DNA of 64,000 nt from Tigriopus japonicus (taxonomy: Eukaryota; Arthropoda; Copepoda; Harpacticoida; Harpacticidae). The stretch spans positions 2,127,020 to 2,191,019 of the forward strand of contig CM021321.1 in the NCBI GenBank assembly GCA_010645155.1. Direction: 5' to 3'. The first letter of the stretch is position 1, and each line of letters opens with the position of its first letter. Of the stretch, positions 33,221-45,197 are shown piece by piece. The translations under genes and the position numbers were made by a program. Under the pieces are notes generated by a model. The model did no database searches. It was given only the letters and a program-made list of their open reading frames with translations, and was not told the origin of the DNA.

Positions 33221-36200
33221 TCAGTGTTTCTCGGACTGATTTTTAATGTTAGCATGGTGAAAATGTTGCCAAGCCCCAAGGGGAGTTTCCACTTGGTGGC
33301 CAGATTTGTGGACGTAAGTGACTTCCAATTCAACCGAGTCGAGATCACCATTTGCAGAGGTAGTTCTGGTTCGTTTAGCCCATCCAGGAGGCAATTCAGA
33401 GCATTTGGAGACACCATCGAGGTGTGAGTATAACGCTTTCAGGCGTTCCACAGGAGAAATAACCTTCGTGGATGCGTCTGGCATGACATCCGTGTCCAAT
33501 TGATGGCGGTCTTCATTAGGACGATGGTCCTCTTTCCAATTGGCCGTTAACTCTTTGCGCCTGGCCTTGATCTTGGCCCTCCATTGGCGAAGCTCCATGA
33601 CATCAGCCACCGTTTTGCCCCAATGCTTCACCAAAATGCGGCCGTCTTTCTTGTTCTCGGTCTGAACTGGAGCGAGGAGTTGGGCTTTCAGCACTTCATC
33701 TTCCAATTCTAAAGCCTTGTAATCGGCTGAAGTGGCACCTCTCGGTTCTTTCTCCTTGCTCTCTGTCACGTACTTGAGAGCAGCGATCTTGGAGGTGAAC
33801 CATCCACCTGCTTCCAATTGAGGCGGAAGTTTAATCCCGGCCAATTGGAACTCTGGGGCGGGTTCTTGTTGCTGTTCAGTGGATGAGGATCGCTTTCGCT
33901 TGTTCGATCTCAGTTTCTTCTTCTTGGGTTCCTCCTCGCTATCGTCGCTGCCGTTCTTGGCCATGATCTCCTCTCGCAATTGAATTTGATTGCCAGCGAA
34001 TTTCCTGGCCGGACGAATGCCATAGACTGTGGTTTGGGGCTTCGACTTGGCCGTTGACTCTTGTGATCGTTGGATTGCACGTGGATCTTGAACATTGCTC
34101 GAGGACAAATGGGGCGATGGGACCTCTTTGGTTTGAGAACATCTTAAGTTAGCCGCTGGGGAATTGCTGTTTTCATAGTGACTTTCGTTGACCATGGATT
34201 TTGTCATTGGAATTTCTTGCATTTTTCTAACATTGTTCAAGGCTGAAGCCAAAGATGCGAAACGGCGACCGGTCGGTGATTCGTACGAGATCTCTACTTT
34301 AGCTGTTCCTGGACGAGGACGACGAATCATGGTCCAACCGATGGGAAGAGAGGCATCCTTAATCTCGCTCATGGGAATTCGTTCTGAATTGACTTCCACC
34401 GGACTTTTACTCGCCTTTATGACAGCACGTTCATTGACAGTCTCTTTATTAATGATTAATTGGGCCTTGGGTTCTTCAGGGCGAGTCGTTGGCAAACCGT
34501 TGACCTTAAACATGGGCTTGAGTTTGCCAGAGCAAAGGTTTTTCAACGACACTGCTTGGATCAAATCAGGCTCTGGTTCACTGGCCCTGGAACTGGGCCG
34601 CGATTTACTCTCGGAACTTTGATCAGAAGACCTCCGAGCCGATCTCAAGGATCGCTTACTCGAGTGGATGGCTTCAGTCAATTCACGGGCTCTCTGAACG
34701 GTGCATAAGCCTAATGTTTCGAGGTATTCAAGACGGTCATTGAACTCGTGAATTTTAGTCTTGCTCGGACCATAATCTCCGGCTCCGACGACTCCCGGAG
34801 GCTTGAGCAAATCCATGGCACAAAAATGGTCATAGAGAGCATGTGGAATCCGGCCCAAGGATTCCAGAATCACTTTGGCTACATTGATAGACACTAGGGA
34901 AAGAGACCAGCCTTGGAACTGGAAGTGATCCATCCCATCGGGATAGAGATCGCGAATCACGTTAAACAGTTGAGGCAAATTGATACTAAAGTCGGAAAAC
35001 AGTTTGTGAAAGATGTCCACGGACACGAAACGCAATCTACTTTCCGGGTTGGTCGTGATGACCAAATCTTTGATGAAGCAGGCGATATCTTCTTTTTGAC
35101 AATTCTTTTCGGAGTGTTGCTTCTTCTTGACATGACCTTGTTTCTTAGGCTGGGCGACAAATTTGGCCTTATCCAACGCTAAGGACGGACTTGATAACAT
35201 CATGGTAGGAACTATTTGCGATCCACTTGGGACCGGATTGCGTGTTTCTGGAACAATTGACGGGCCAGAGTCTTGAATTTCTTTCAAACGGGCCTTAAGA
35301 TCTGACAAACCCGTCGCTTCATCCAAGTTGAACACCAGGGTGTTTTTGGCGGGAGGAATGGGCATTGGTTGAGCTGGAGGCTCACAAGAGGAAGAAACAG
35401 TTTGAGGCAGATTAACGGGCAGGAGTGTTTCCGGACGAGTGGATTCCTTCAGGATCTCTGACAAGGTTTTTATCTTCTTATTATTCCCCCTGGAATTCTC
35501 GGCCACTTTCTTCATGAATTCATTGTTGGCCAACAATTGGGGTCTTTGGGAGGGTCGCTTCTTATCTATGTTTATCGGGGAGGAATTCAAACGATTCTTC
35601 GGAGCAGCTTGTCTCAAAACAGTCACAGCATTGTTCAAGTCCTTTGAATTATTAGATTTGGGCGTGGCATTAACGGGCATCTTGGGAAGGGAGCTATCAA
35701 TAGGCACAGCCAATTTGTTGGACGCTGACTTCGTCCGTCTTTTGGGTCCAGGTTTCACCCGAGAAGAGCAAACCGATCCGGTGGTTTTGGGCTGGATTTC
35801 CACCGGAGAAGGACTGATTTGAGCCAAGCTCTTTTGAAACGTGGGCGATTGGAGAAACGCTTGGAACGAGTTCTGAAACGGGCTGACCGGTTGACTGGGA
35901 GGTAGCTTGGGCACGCTTAGCACATCCGGAGTAACGGATCCCCCCGTTTCAGTGATTGCCCCCGTCTTAGATGCCACAGCCAAAGATTGCACCGGCTTCA
36001 AGGATTCAATCGCACCGGATACTCCGGATCCATTTTCCGGCGATGGCACCGGTGTGATGGTGATTTCACCCATAACCGTCGATATTGGGGCCGGGGCCGT
36101 CGGTTTAATCAGTTTCTGCGGCATCAACGGCTTTCTTTTGGTCTGTCTGGGGCGATTATCCGTCCAAAGGTGGGTCATATGGGCGGGCCAAGAGGCTCTC

Positions 36201-36748
36201 CGTACAGATTCGGCTTCCGCCGCCAAATTCGGTTGATGCCAATGGATTTGCCCCAACTTCACCATCGAACTCATGATCAAAGAAGGCAACGAAGAGGCTG
36301 ACCCTTGTCTCGGATCGCCGATCAAATCCATGACCCGTCTTAATTGGGCTAAGATCTCGTCTTTTTGCGTGAATCCCGCCAGTCTCATGGCCCGAAACAG
36401 GTCCTTTTGAATGGCTTTGGGCAGCTTGAAATTCATGTAATCCGATCGCGGACGGACTTGAACCTTTTCAGCCACGATTTCCAGTTCATCGCCTTCATTG
36501 GCACTGGAAACGGGTGAAATGGGGGTGGTTCGAGCCTCCACATGGCTCAAAATGGCGTGACGAGTGCGTCGTAAGAGATCCGGAGACAACCAAGCCGGAT
36601 GATCGGCGATTCGTTCTCCGGTTTGGATCACCTCCGGTTTGCTCTCGTCGCTCTCGAGGGTGATGAGGGTGTCATTGTGGAAATCGGCCTCGGACATCAT
36701 CATGTCCAACGAGTTCAGGGTCCAAGATGAATGAGAATGCGATGACAT
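33221..36748 (-). CDS. Large intronless protein with two MBD-like modules
   Basis: One open frame of 1175 residues with no intron. Two segments look like methyl-CpG-binding (MBD/TAM) domains: about 797-845 (LPIGWTMIRRPRPG...VEISYESPTGRRFASL) and about 1115-1165 (LPPGWAKRTRTT...LEVTYVHKSGHQVETPLGAW). Both keep the PxGW start and the Y-x-S-P/S-G turn. Between them is a basic nuclear-localisation-like run (PKKKKLRSNKRKR). A conserved-looking helical block (about 580-670, DLVITTNPESRLRFVSVDIF) is unassigned. The rest is Ser/Pro-rich and probably disordered. A chromatin-associated nuclear role is an inference; I cannot name an ortholog. The start is the first ATG of the frame. Confidence 0.8.
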   Translation of the reverse strand: MSSHSHSSWTLNSLDMMMSEADFHNDTLITLESDESKPEVIQTGERIADHPAWLSPDLLRRTRHAILSHVEARTTPISPVSSANEGDELEIVAEKVQVRPRSDYMNFKLPKAIQKDLFRAMRLAGFTQKDEILAQLRRVMDLIGDPRQGSASSLPSLIMSSMVKLGQIHWHQPNLAAEAESVRRASWPAHMTHLWTDNRPRQTKRKPLMPQKLIKPTAPAPISTVMGEITITPVPSPENGSGVSGAIESLKPVQSLAVASKTGAITETGGSVTPDVLSVPKLPPSQPVSPFQNSFQAFLQSPTFQKSLAQISPSPVEIQPKTTGSVCSSRVKPGPKRRTKSASNKLAVPIDSSLPKMPVNATPKSNNSKDLNNAVTVLRQAAPKNRLNSSPINIDKKRPSQRPQLLANNEFMKKVAENSRGNNKKIKTLSEILKESTRPETLLPVNLPQTVSSSCEPPAQPMPIPPAKNTLVFNLDEATGLSDLKARLKEIQDSGPSIVPETRNPVPSGSQIVPTMMLSSPSLALDKAKFVAQPKKQGHVKKKQHSEKNCQKEDIACFIKDLVITTNPESRLRFVSVDIFHKLFSDFSINLPQLFNVIRDLYPDGMDHFQFQGWSLSLVSINVAKVILESLGRIPHALYDHFCAMDLLKPPGVVGAGDYGPSKTKIHEFNDRLEYLETLGLCTVQRARELTEAIHSSKRSLRSARRSSDQSSESKSRPSSRASEPEPDLIQAVSLKNLCSGKLKPMFKVNGLPTTRPEEPKAQLIINKETVNERAVIKASKSPVEVNSERIPMSEIKDASLPIGWTMIRRPRPGTAKVEISYESPTGRRFASLASALNNVRKMQEIPMTKSMVNESHYENSNSPAANLRCSQTKEVPSPHLSSSNVQDPRAIQRSQESTAKSKPQTTVYGIRPARKFAGNQIQLREEIMAKNGSDDSEEEPKKKKLRSNKRKRSSSTEQQQEPAPEFQLAGIKLPPQLEAGGWFTSKIAALKYVTESKEKEPRGATSADYKALELEDEVLKAQLLAPVQTENKKDGRILVKHWGKTVADVMELRQWRAKIKARRKELTANWKEDHRPNEDRHQLDTDVMPDASTKVISPVERLKALYSHLDGVSKCSELPPGWAKRTRTTSANGDLDSVELEVTYVHKSGHQVETPLGAWQHFHHANIKNQSEKH

Positions 36749-38044
36749 TCAGGGAGAAGAGTTCAGAATGGGGTTGATTTGACCTCGGGTCGGACCCAAC
36801 GCCCCAAGTGGGTGGATTCGCGGGCGGATCATGCGCGTCAGAAGCGATTTCGAGCGCAACCCATTCATGCATTGACTCGTATACCTTTCACTTTTACTTT
36901 TCTTCTTGATCTGATGCGTTTCTAGTCAGGGTTGCTGGATGAAATGAATGGATGTTGTCAAAGGTATGGCCAAACTTTTCAAATTTAGTTTCTTTTTGCA
37001 GATACCTCTAGGGTAGTGTCTCATTCAGTACGTTGAAAAGTAAAAAAATCGTTCAAAATTCAAAATTCACTGTAAGATGTTTTGAGTTGCATATTTTTGG
37101 TACCCAATCAAATTATTAAAATCTCCGATTCCACAAATGTGGCAGCACTGATAATCTGCCTCAGTGCTGCCTTATCGGAAAATTTGTTCAGCCTTGCGAA
37201 AGAGAGGAGAGAGTAAAAAGCTAGAGTCAGATTCAGGCAATGTTTCGGCAAGTTTTTTCATTTGCCGTTTGGAAACATGAACAAAAAGAAACAAGAGCCG
37301 ATACGAAAATCCATTTCATTTCGATCTGATTGTTGAAATGCTTGTAAAAATGAAAAGGGAAACTAATCAATCCTATTCAATTGACAAAACCTGTTGCATT
37401 TCTGAATTTGACAAAGTTCCTACTCGTTCGTGTGCAATAAAAAAATCGCAAAATAAAAATTTAATACCACCTATACTGAATTTCTCAATGGCTTGCTATT
37501 GTCATAAAATAACATTAAGAACTTATGTCAAATCACCCGTCCTGAAGTCTGACTTACCTCAGTTGTCCCAATCGGCAATCCTGCCATGTCATAAGGCACG
37601 GCAGGACATGCGTATTTTGCCAAGGCAGCTCTGTTTGTCCGCGCGTGTCTCTGTCAAAGGTGTGTATCATCAGTCAGGCAGCAGAGATCTAGTGTGGCCA
37701 TTGGCCAAGCTGTTTCTCCACTGCAGCAGACAGGACGAATGCCCAACAAAGTTTGATCACTCAGGCTGACCAAATCCGTCTCGTTTTTTCCTTTTCGAAT
37801 CGTGCGTAAAACATATTCCAAGATGCTTTTGCTAATTTTACACAGCTTCTTTAACGGTGTTCCTACCTTTATGGGTATAATTTTAAATGATAAAAATAGG
37901 AACTTGATCAAGAATGAAATGATAAAAAGTTGGCAATGTAGAATGCTCAAAAACTGCTGAAGAAGTATCTTGAATTTATTGCAAAAAAGGTGTGTTACAA
38001 CAAAAATTAAGCACAAACTAAAAAGTTGTCAGATAAATGCCTTC
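36749..38044. other. Intergenic, no gene seen
   Basis: Spacer between the DHRS12-type gene and the MBD-like gene, both on the minus strand, so it should hold the 5' region of the latter. A 432 bp open frame at 37338-37769 has no family signature and unremarkable composition, and I do not call it. Confidence 0.5.
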
Positions 38045-39525
38045 TCATGAGCTAAACCGCTTGTAGTAATCGTCCAATATTTCCATCAATTTGTCTTCGT
38101 CTTCCGGTTTGGATTGGGTCCATGACAACGGTAAATGCTCGCTTGTCACTTTACGGTCTTGAAAGAAGGACCCGGATTTTTCTTTTGAAGCACTTTCGGC
38201 CACAGCCAACCACACAATGGTGTCTCCACCTTGTTCAACCGTGCGGAGACGATTCTTCATTTTTTCATAGAACTCCGGCATGGAACTTCGAACTGCGGGC
38301 GTGTCAGCCCAACCTGCAAAAAAATTGCAACATTAATCATTGAAGCCTGTTTCATTCAAGGAAAGCATGATAGATTCACTTGAAAATAGGATTTAATGTG
38401 TAGGGTAACATCATTTTTTTAACAGTATTTTCCAATTGAATTGCTTACTTTTTTTTTCCTCCGAAAGAGAAAATTGGGATTGCAGGTTAAAGGCAAAGCT
38501 CATTACTGAACATAAAAATTGGACAGCTACAACAATTGGTGTTATATCCATTTATATTCGACAATTCGGTACAAGTCTTAAGTTATTCATTTTTTTTGTT
38601 ATCTTCCTTCAAAATGGGAAAGATAAGATTTTTGTTTGAAATTTTCTTTAATCAAGGACCAAAAATATTGCTTGTGGTCAAGAGGTCTTACCTGGATGCA
38701 TGGTGGAGAAATGAATCTTGGGATATTTTTCCGCATATTTATGGGCCATGACAATCTGCTGTCTCTTATTTTGTGCGTACACCATGGTTCCGTCAAAAGG
38801 TTTCATCTTTTCGGATTGAAGATCGCTCAAGTCAAGTTTTTTGGTCAACATTCCCCCTGAAGACACAATAATCACCCGTGGATCATCGGCTTTGCTCAAA
38901 GCTGGAATCAAAGCCTCAGTGATGATATGTGTCCCCACGGTATTTGTGGCAAAGTTCTTCTCCAGTCCATCCTCGGTTTCCTAATATCACAAAACGGCGC
39001 TTTCATCATCATCATCATTCGTTCATAATCAAACCTTACTTTAGACAGACACCCACCTCTCGAGTATTAACCATACATCCTGCATTATTCACCAACACAT
39101 TGAGCGAAGAAAACCTTTGAGTGAACTCCTCAGCGAATTTCAAGATAGCTCTCGGCTCCGACATATCCAAGATATGAACATGAATATCATCATTCTTGCT
39201 CTCGGTCATCAGCTCCGTTTTGGCTTCTTCAGCCGCTTTTGGATTGCGGCATACCATATGAATCGTACCACCCCTCTTAGCAATCTCTAGAGCAGCCTAA
39301 AAGTCCAAAAAAATCAAAGTTAAACACCATGTAATCCAACAGTAAATCAATGGATCTTACTTGTTTTCCGATACCGCTGTTGGCACCCGTGATCATGTAG
39401 GATTTTCCCTGACAATTGACCTCCAAATCCTCGGATCGGAAGTACTTGGCCGCAGCCAAGTAGCCTCCTTGCGTGTATTCACCCAAGCCTTTGCAAAACC
39501 AGACTGCATTACGGAAGAAAGACAT
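38045..39525 (-). CDS. DHRS12: DHRS12-type short-chain dehydrogenase/reductase
   Basis: Four exons on the minus strand: 39525-39361, 39296-39057, 38980-38692, 38313-38045, all with GT-AG ends and consistent phases, giving 320 residues (human DHRS12 is about 317). The Rossmann cofactor motif TGANSGIGKQ is split across the first intron. HMVCRNPKAA, the NNAG motif and the catalytic Tyr-x3-Lys in VYAQNKRQ are intact, with Ser in VIIVSSGGM. The N terminus (FFRNAVWFCKGLGEYTQGGY) is typical of this SDR subfamily. Substrate is not established for the family; NAD(P)-dependent oxidoreduction is expected. Confidence 0.9.
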
Positions 39526-41080
39526 GATTCCCGGGATTTATCACCCAATGTCATGCAAATGAAGTTAACAAAGACGAATGCAATCCGAGCTAGGTAGAGA
39601 GTATTGATTAGTAGGACACAAGTACTTTAATGCACACGGAGGAAGAGCAATGCTCGGTCAATGTATTATTCAACAGCCGCTCTCGACAATCTTACGCAAG
39701 TGTCGCTCACACGTATCTCTTCACGAACCCACCACAAGATAGGCCCGTGCATGCAGTGCTAGAGTCGTGAAATAAGATAGGGGATCAAAACCTGACATCT
39801 AGGGAGAGAAATGGGCAAAAACTTTAGTGTTGGTAATGGAATGAGATTTTTGGTGTGGTCCTGAATTTGAATGGTTCTTCTTTACTCAGGCATGTTGGGA
39901 AAAGATTCGCTGAATTTAACTGGACTGAGAGACTACAACTATTAAAGTCTTCAGCTACATACAACTAAGAATAACAATAACAAAAAGGAGCAAATCAATT
40001 ATGTTCTTCTGGAAATGGGACCTTGTATATATTGGGTAAACTACATATTTCAATTTTCAACTCAATCAAATGTTGGAGTCAAAAGTTATTCTCTAGATAA
40101 AAGTCCAGGTAATTGCATCAATACCTGGACTGAAAAAGATTGACCCAGTGCAAGATGTTGTGAGGTTGTACAGCTGTCATGTCGAAGTTTGTCTTGAAGT
40201 TTAAAATAATGTGTGTCATGCAATGACACAAACAGTTCAGTTGTTTTTTTTCAGTGTATGACGTCCCTAGTTAGATTCCCCCTCCCCCTTTCCTTAGGAA
40301 ATTTTTGAACATTTCATCACTCTCACAGACCAAGAACCAATCTGAATCTTGGCATGACATTACCTATCAGTAGACCAATTTTAATGTTTTACATTTCTAG
40401 GTTAGAAAGAAAAATTGTAAGGTGAAGAAAACATAAAGGCTGCAAACTAATGGAAGTAAGCAAATGTTTGGGATTTGATTGCTAAAAGACTTAACCCTGA
40501 ATACAATCCACCCTTGATGAAACACTGATGTTTGCTTGGACCGCTAGGGGGCCGCAAGTTTGATTAAAAAATTGACAGTTGGTTTCACTTGACTTGGAGT
40601 GGTTTGTAAATTGCTCATACTATTATTCACACGAGATATCAAGAAACTAGATATGATAACAAAAAGTTGTCGATGGAGGATGAAAACATGGATAACTGAA
40701 CTGATGATTTCATAAGGACCTTCATGAAAATTTCAGGTTTAAGCAAATCTTACCCTAATGTAGTGGTGTCATAAATTATGATTCAAATCATGGAATTCAA
40801 TCATCTACTAAGTAATATTCGGCGTTTGATTATTCCCTTGACATTTATCCAATTCGGTTTTGAGCTGACACTTGAATTGCGATAATGTTTTTGGCCACGT
40901 TTTGTCTCTGTGTTTGAAAATAATTAGATTTCACACTTGACACATTTTGGTCGATCTCGAATGATGTTGAAAAATAAAAACAAAGGGCTTCCCTAGGCCG
41001 ATCAATGAACAGTTTCATTGTCATTCAAAGGATTAAAATATTCTATATTTTACACACATGTCATTCTTAACCCTTCAGCA
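39526..41080. other. Intergenic with a dispersed repeat fragment
   Basis: The stretch 39997-40100 (ATTATGTTCTTCTGGAAATG onward, with CTCAATCAAATGTTGGAGTC) matches one arm of the palindrome at 13275-13670. The remainder shows no gene or clear regulatory signal. Confidence 0.5.
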
Positions 41081-41932
41081 TTACGTCTTCATTGTCAGCT
41101 TCTGCAACAGATCTAGAATATCGTTCAATTTACGATCTTGTTCGAGTTTCACCTCATCAATCCGGTTCATGATCCTCCGCTCCATAGCTTCCAACCGATC
41201 ATTCAATTCTTGCCTGGTCTCTGACTTTCCATCACCATTACTATCAGTCTTCGCTCCATTTGCTCCACTCATCCTTGACATTTGAGCCATATTCATGATT
41301 TGAGGCAAAACCCCGCCCAAAGGGACCGACCCAGTCCCACCCCCATGGGTCGATTGCATCGTCTCGAACACGCGTTTGAACTCTAAAGCTTTATCTGACA
41401 GTTCCATGTTCTCCAACATGGCGTTAATCTTTTGGCAATCAAACGAAGACGATTTCACGCTCTCTTTGGCGCCGGATTTGACCAGCAAATGGCACGCCAA
41501 GATCCAACATGATCGCGATAACAAGCCCATACATTTAAATTTGAGTCGATACACGGGTTGAGTCGTCAAGGTCAGATCGATCAGATAGATTTTGAACTCA
41601 TCATCCGAATCGGGCAAAAGTTTGCCCGCCGAACTCTGTAGATATTGACCATCCGATTGGTAAATCTCGACCCATCGAGCTTCGGAGACTAATATCACGC
41701 GATGGATGGTCTTCCCATGGGACTCTGGCAGACCCAGACTGAAGGATAGAGGATCGGATTCGTGCTCGGGGCCCAAAAATTGGCAACAATGGTCCATGGC
41801 AATGTCTTGCTCGGGATCGAACGCGAAATCAGAGGATTCCGGATGGAATTGGACGCAATCGCGGAATTGAGCGGGATCAAAATCCCATGAGGATTCCGGG
41901 GGTGAACCCTCGTCCCATGATAAACGGTCCAT
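41081..41932 (-). CDS. PAAT: ATPase PAAT homolog (C10orf88-like)
   Basis: Intronless, 283 residues from the ATG at 41932. The frame stays open upstream to 42079, but MDRLSWDEGS begins the conserved-looking part. The middle (HRVILVSEARWVEIYQSDGQ, YRLKFKCMG, CWILACHLLV) resembles the C10orf88/PAAT N-terminal domain. The C-terminal helix (RRIMNRIDEVKLEQDRKLND then LLQKL) parallels the PAAT coiled-coil tail. Mammalian PAAT is described as an ATPase that binds mitochondrial ABC transporters ABCB7, ABCB8 and ABCB10 and supports mitochondrial iron and redox balance. It is shorter than human (445), lacking most of the variable middle. It is divergent from WDR43, 500 bp away. Confidence 0.75.
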   Translation of the reverse strand: MDRLSWDEGSPPESSWDFDPAQFRDCVQFHPESSDFAFDPEQDIAMDHCCQFLGPEHESDPLSFSLGLPESHGKTIHRVILVSEARWVEIYQSDGQYLQSSAGKLLPDSDDEFKIYLIDLTLTTQPVYRLKFKCMGLLSRSCWILACHLLVKSGAKESVKSSSFDCQKINAMLENMELSDKALEFKRVFETMQSTHGGGTGSVPLGGVLPQIMNMAQMSRMSGANGAKTDSNGDGKSETRQELNDRLEAMERRIMNRIDEVKLEQDRKLNDILDLLQKLTMKT

Positions 41933-42432
41933 GGTAGGTTTAGGGCGAAATATGAAGATCAATCCAATCCCCAAGTTTTTTACACATGTTTTGATTTCCG
42001 ACTTTCGAACGTTTCCAACACCCTGGTTGGATTGTTTATTATTTTTCTGAATTCCGGAGATCATCAAAAGGTGACGCAAAAAATCATAGCTTTATATGAA
42101 CTGTAATTCAGAAAACTCTGAATGGATCAAAAACTTTATGACCGGGGTACTCGCTCGTTGCAAAGACGTTGAAACGGCATTTTGAATGGACATTATTATT
42201 CTCACTCGTAAAATTTTCGTCAAAATTTTCGCTAATCCAATTTTCCCCACTTATACACTAGTCACACTGTCACCAAACTCAACTGCACGTGGAAAATCTG
42301 GACCTGCTCATTTCGGCGATTGTGATCTTGGATCGCGTTTGGATCCCCGCCCAAACCGCCCTCGATTGTCCGGATTGGATAATAGGCGTGTTACACACCA
42401 TTGTTAGCTAACTGTGACTGTGAATTCAAAGT
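41933..42432. promoter_or_regulatory. Shared divergent promoter region of PAAT and WDR43
   Basis: The 500 bp between two start codons pointing away from each other must contain both promoters. I see no TATA box at a convincing position on either side. Confidence 0.55.
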
Positions 42433-44941
42433 ATGCCGGCAGCCGCCAAGATGGAGGCGGGACAACGTGAGCCTGCCTCAACATCCTCATCCTCGTGGTT
42501 AGGCGAGGTCTATCGGTTCACTGAGGATGCCTCGGCATCGCATTTGGGTCTCATCACGCCGGATGGACGACTCAAGGTCTTTGATCGAAGTCTGAACGCG
42601 CTCAAGGCCGAATTTCTACCCACGTCGCATCTGACGGCCGCGTGTTCGGCTTTAGCTTGGCGACCGGAGCAAACTCAGAGCCAAAAATCGCCCAAAAGGT
42701 GAGTGGGCCGTGTAATTCAAGGGGTTTAGACGGCTTATTGGTCTCTTTGCGTTATAGGAATCGCAAGCGAAAGAGCTCGTTGTCGTCCTTGACGAACGGC
42801 GTGGAGGGTTCCGATTGTGGAAACCGAGCTAAACTCGATCATGTGGCCATTGGCACGGCTGATGGCTCCATCGTCATCTATTCGTTGGTGTTGGGACAAG
42901 TCAAACACAACGAGGCCAAGGTCCACGCCTCCAGGGTGAATGACTTGGTAAGTCCATCTTTTTGGAAGATCCAGGGCTACGTTGGCTAAAGATGACATTC
43001 ATGATTTCTAGGTTTGGAACACCGGTGGCAGTGAGGTGTTTTCTTGCGACGAAGCCGGTTTTATTGGACAATTTCAAGCGTCAAAAGCCGTGTTCTCCAA
43101 GTTTAAGTGCGGCAGCAAGAAAACCCCACTCTTCTCGATTCGTCTTCATCCTCAAGGGTCCAGCGTGATCGTGGGCTCCAAATCTCAGATGATTTGGGTC
43201 GATCTCGAGTCTCGAAAGCCTTTGCGAACGTTTGTCGACCATCAAGGTGACATTCGAACCTTGGCTATCTTCAACACACCTTCGTCGGCCTTCGTGTGTG
43301 CCAGTGGTTCGAGCGAAAGAGACTTGACCGTGTCAGTGTGGAAACTGGATGCGGATGAATTATCGCATGATGTGCCCGAGGTGATGCTCAACGCCAATGA
43401 AACGGTTCATACCATTTGCGTGGGGCAATCGACTCACAATGAAGTCGGGAGTGGGGTTAAGATTGGTTGTGTCACGACCAATGGGGTGTTTCATTGTTTC
43501 GAATATGACCCGGAGAGCAAACGCAAAAAGACCAAGCTCCTCAAGCCCAAATTAACCATTCAGGTAAGGGTGATTTGGTTTGAGAAACGCGAAATGGTTC
43601 GTATTGTAACAATGTTCTTTTGTTTAAGGTGGCCACGGGCAAAGATAAATCAGAAGGTAATAAAGTGGTCCCCTTGCCTGTACTGGGTGCTACCGTGACC
43701 GATAATAAAGTGTTCCTCGTCCATGGCAGTCATTCTCGGCCTGCTTTTGAGGAATGCGACTACGATCAAATGGATAAAGTGACATGTCTCGTCCGGACAC
43801 TCAATACCAATCCCGCCCAAATCCAAAGTGGCACGAAAGTGACGGTAAGTGTGATCTATAGTAGTTATGCCCCTTGAAAATCGATGTTACAGCTTTTATT
43901 CACCCTCAGGTTCCGGATTCCACCTCCTCCAAGGACGTAGTAGTCATTGGACCTGGCGCATCCATGGCCAAGGCCACACTAAGAAAACGAAAGACATCAG
44001 TTAGCGACAAAATCGAGGACTTGCCCATGATCGAAAGGTAGGAGAGTTGCCCTTTTCCTTCTTGTATCTTCTATAATTAAAACTGGTTATGTTTTATGTT
44101 TGATTTAGATTACGCCTGTTGTCTAAGGAAACGGATCATGTAACCACGCCACCGAGGACAGATTCAGTTCTTCAGCTTCTGCTCCAAGGATTGCACAATC
44201 AAGATAGACGCATTTTGGATTCCGTCTTGGACCGCGCAGATCTGGACATGATTGACAAAACGGTGCAAAAACTCCCAGTCGAGGGTGTTATCCCGCTGAT
44301 CCAAGAACTCCATCATTACATCCAGGTAAAGTTCGGAATCGTCATCAATGAGATTATACACTCCCTAGTTGCCAACGTTTTACTATTGATTTGATGCTTG
44401 AAATAGGGTCGTGGGATGGTGAATAGCTCCCATTCCAAATGGTTGAGGTCGGTCCTGCAACACCACACTTCGTTTCTAATGAGTAATCCGCATTGTCAAG
44501 AGCTCCTTGGACCCGTTTATGCCATGCTGGAAGCGCGAACTCGACATTATGCGCCTTTGGCTCAACTCAAAGGCAAATTGGACATCCTAACCAAACAGAT
44601 TACCATGAAACCCGAAGAGAGAAAGTCCATGGACGTGGCCAAAGAGGCATTGTTATGTGAGTCAACACTAGTGCCAGATCAAGGCGAAAAAGAGCTTGAA
44701 ATGATGCATGGTTTCTTATTTCATTTTAGCATATAAGGATGACTCGTCGGATGATCAATCCGATATTATGGATGAACTTCTTCCACCTCCATCCGACATG
44801 GAGGATAATTGGAAAATCAACAATGAGGATGAAGATGAAGATTCTGATGAAGACGACGAGGAGCAAGCTAATGGGGAGGATAATGATGAGGATGACGACG
44901 AGGAGGATGAGGACGAGGAAGAAGACATGGAAAGTGATTGA
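42433..44941 (+). CDS. WDR43: WDR43 / UTP5, small-subunit processome WD-repeat protein
   Basis: Eight exons: 42433-42698, 42758-42947, 43012-43563, 43629-43844, 43910-44037, 44109-44325, 44407-44656, 44730-44941. Phases all agree and give 676 residues; the human protein is 677. The N-terminal half forms a WD40 propeller (HVAIGTADGSIVIYSL, DLVWNTGGSEVFSCDEAG, LFSIRLHPQGSSVIVGSK, DIRTLAIFN). The Utp12 domain follows (LLQLLLQGLHNQDRRILDSV, VIPLIQELHHYIQGRG, WLRSVLQHHTSFLMSNP). The end is an Asp/Glu-rich acidic tail, common in nucleolar factors. WDR43 is a t-UTP subcomplex member that couples rDNA transcription to 18S rRNA processing. Introns are about 60-80 bp. Confidence 0.95.
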
Positions 44942-45197
44942 AACCTCGAACACTGCACATTTATGTAAATCCTATCGCGAATATTTTTTGAGCTATACAT
45001 GCAGTTCATGTGATGATGATCAATTCCTTACCCTCAAATAACAAAATTTCATGCCATTTGAAGTTTCTTTTTTTCCAACCTAAAATTGGTCGTTTCAATT
45101 ATTCGAGCAACATCAAAAAGGATTCGCGTAGACTCGGATATCCGACGATAAGACAGTTCAGCGTAATTTTATTTGTTGATAAATTAGTTCCAAGGTT

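Noticed and set aside
37338..37769. 144-codon open frame as a gene
   Set aside because: No domain, no splice-supported neighbours, and composition like random sequence.
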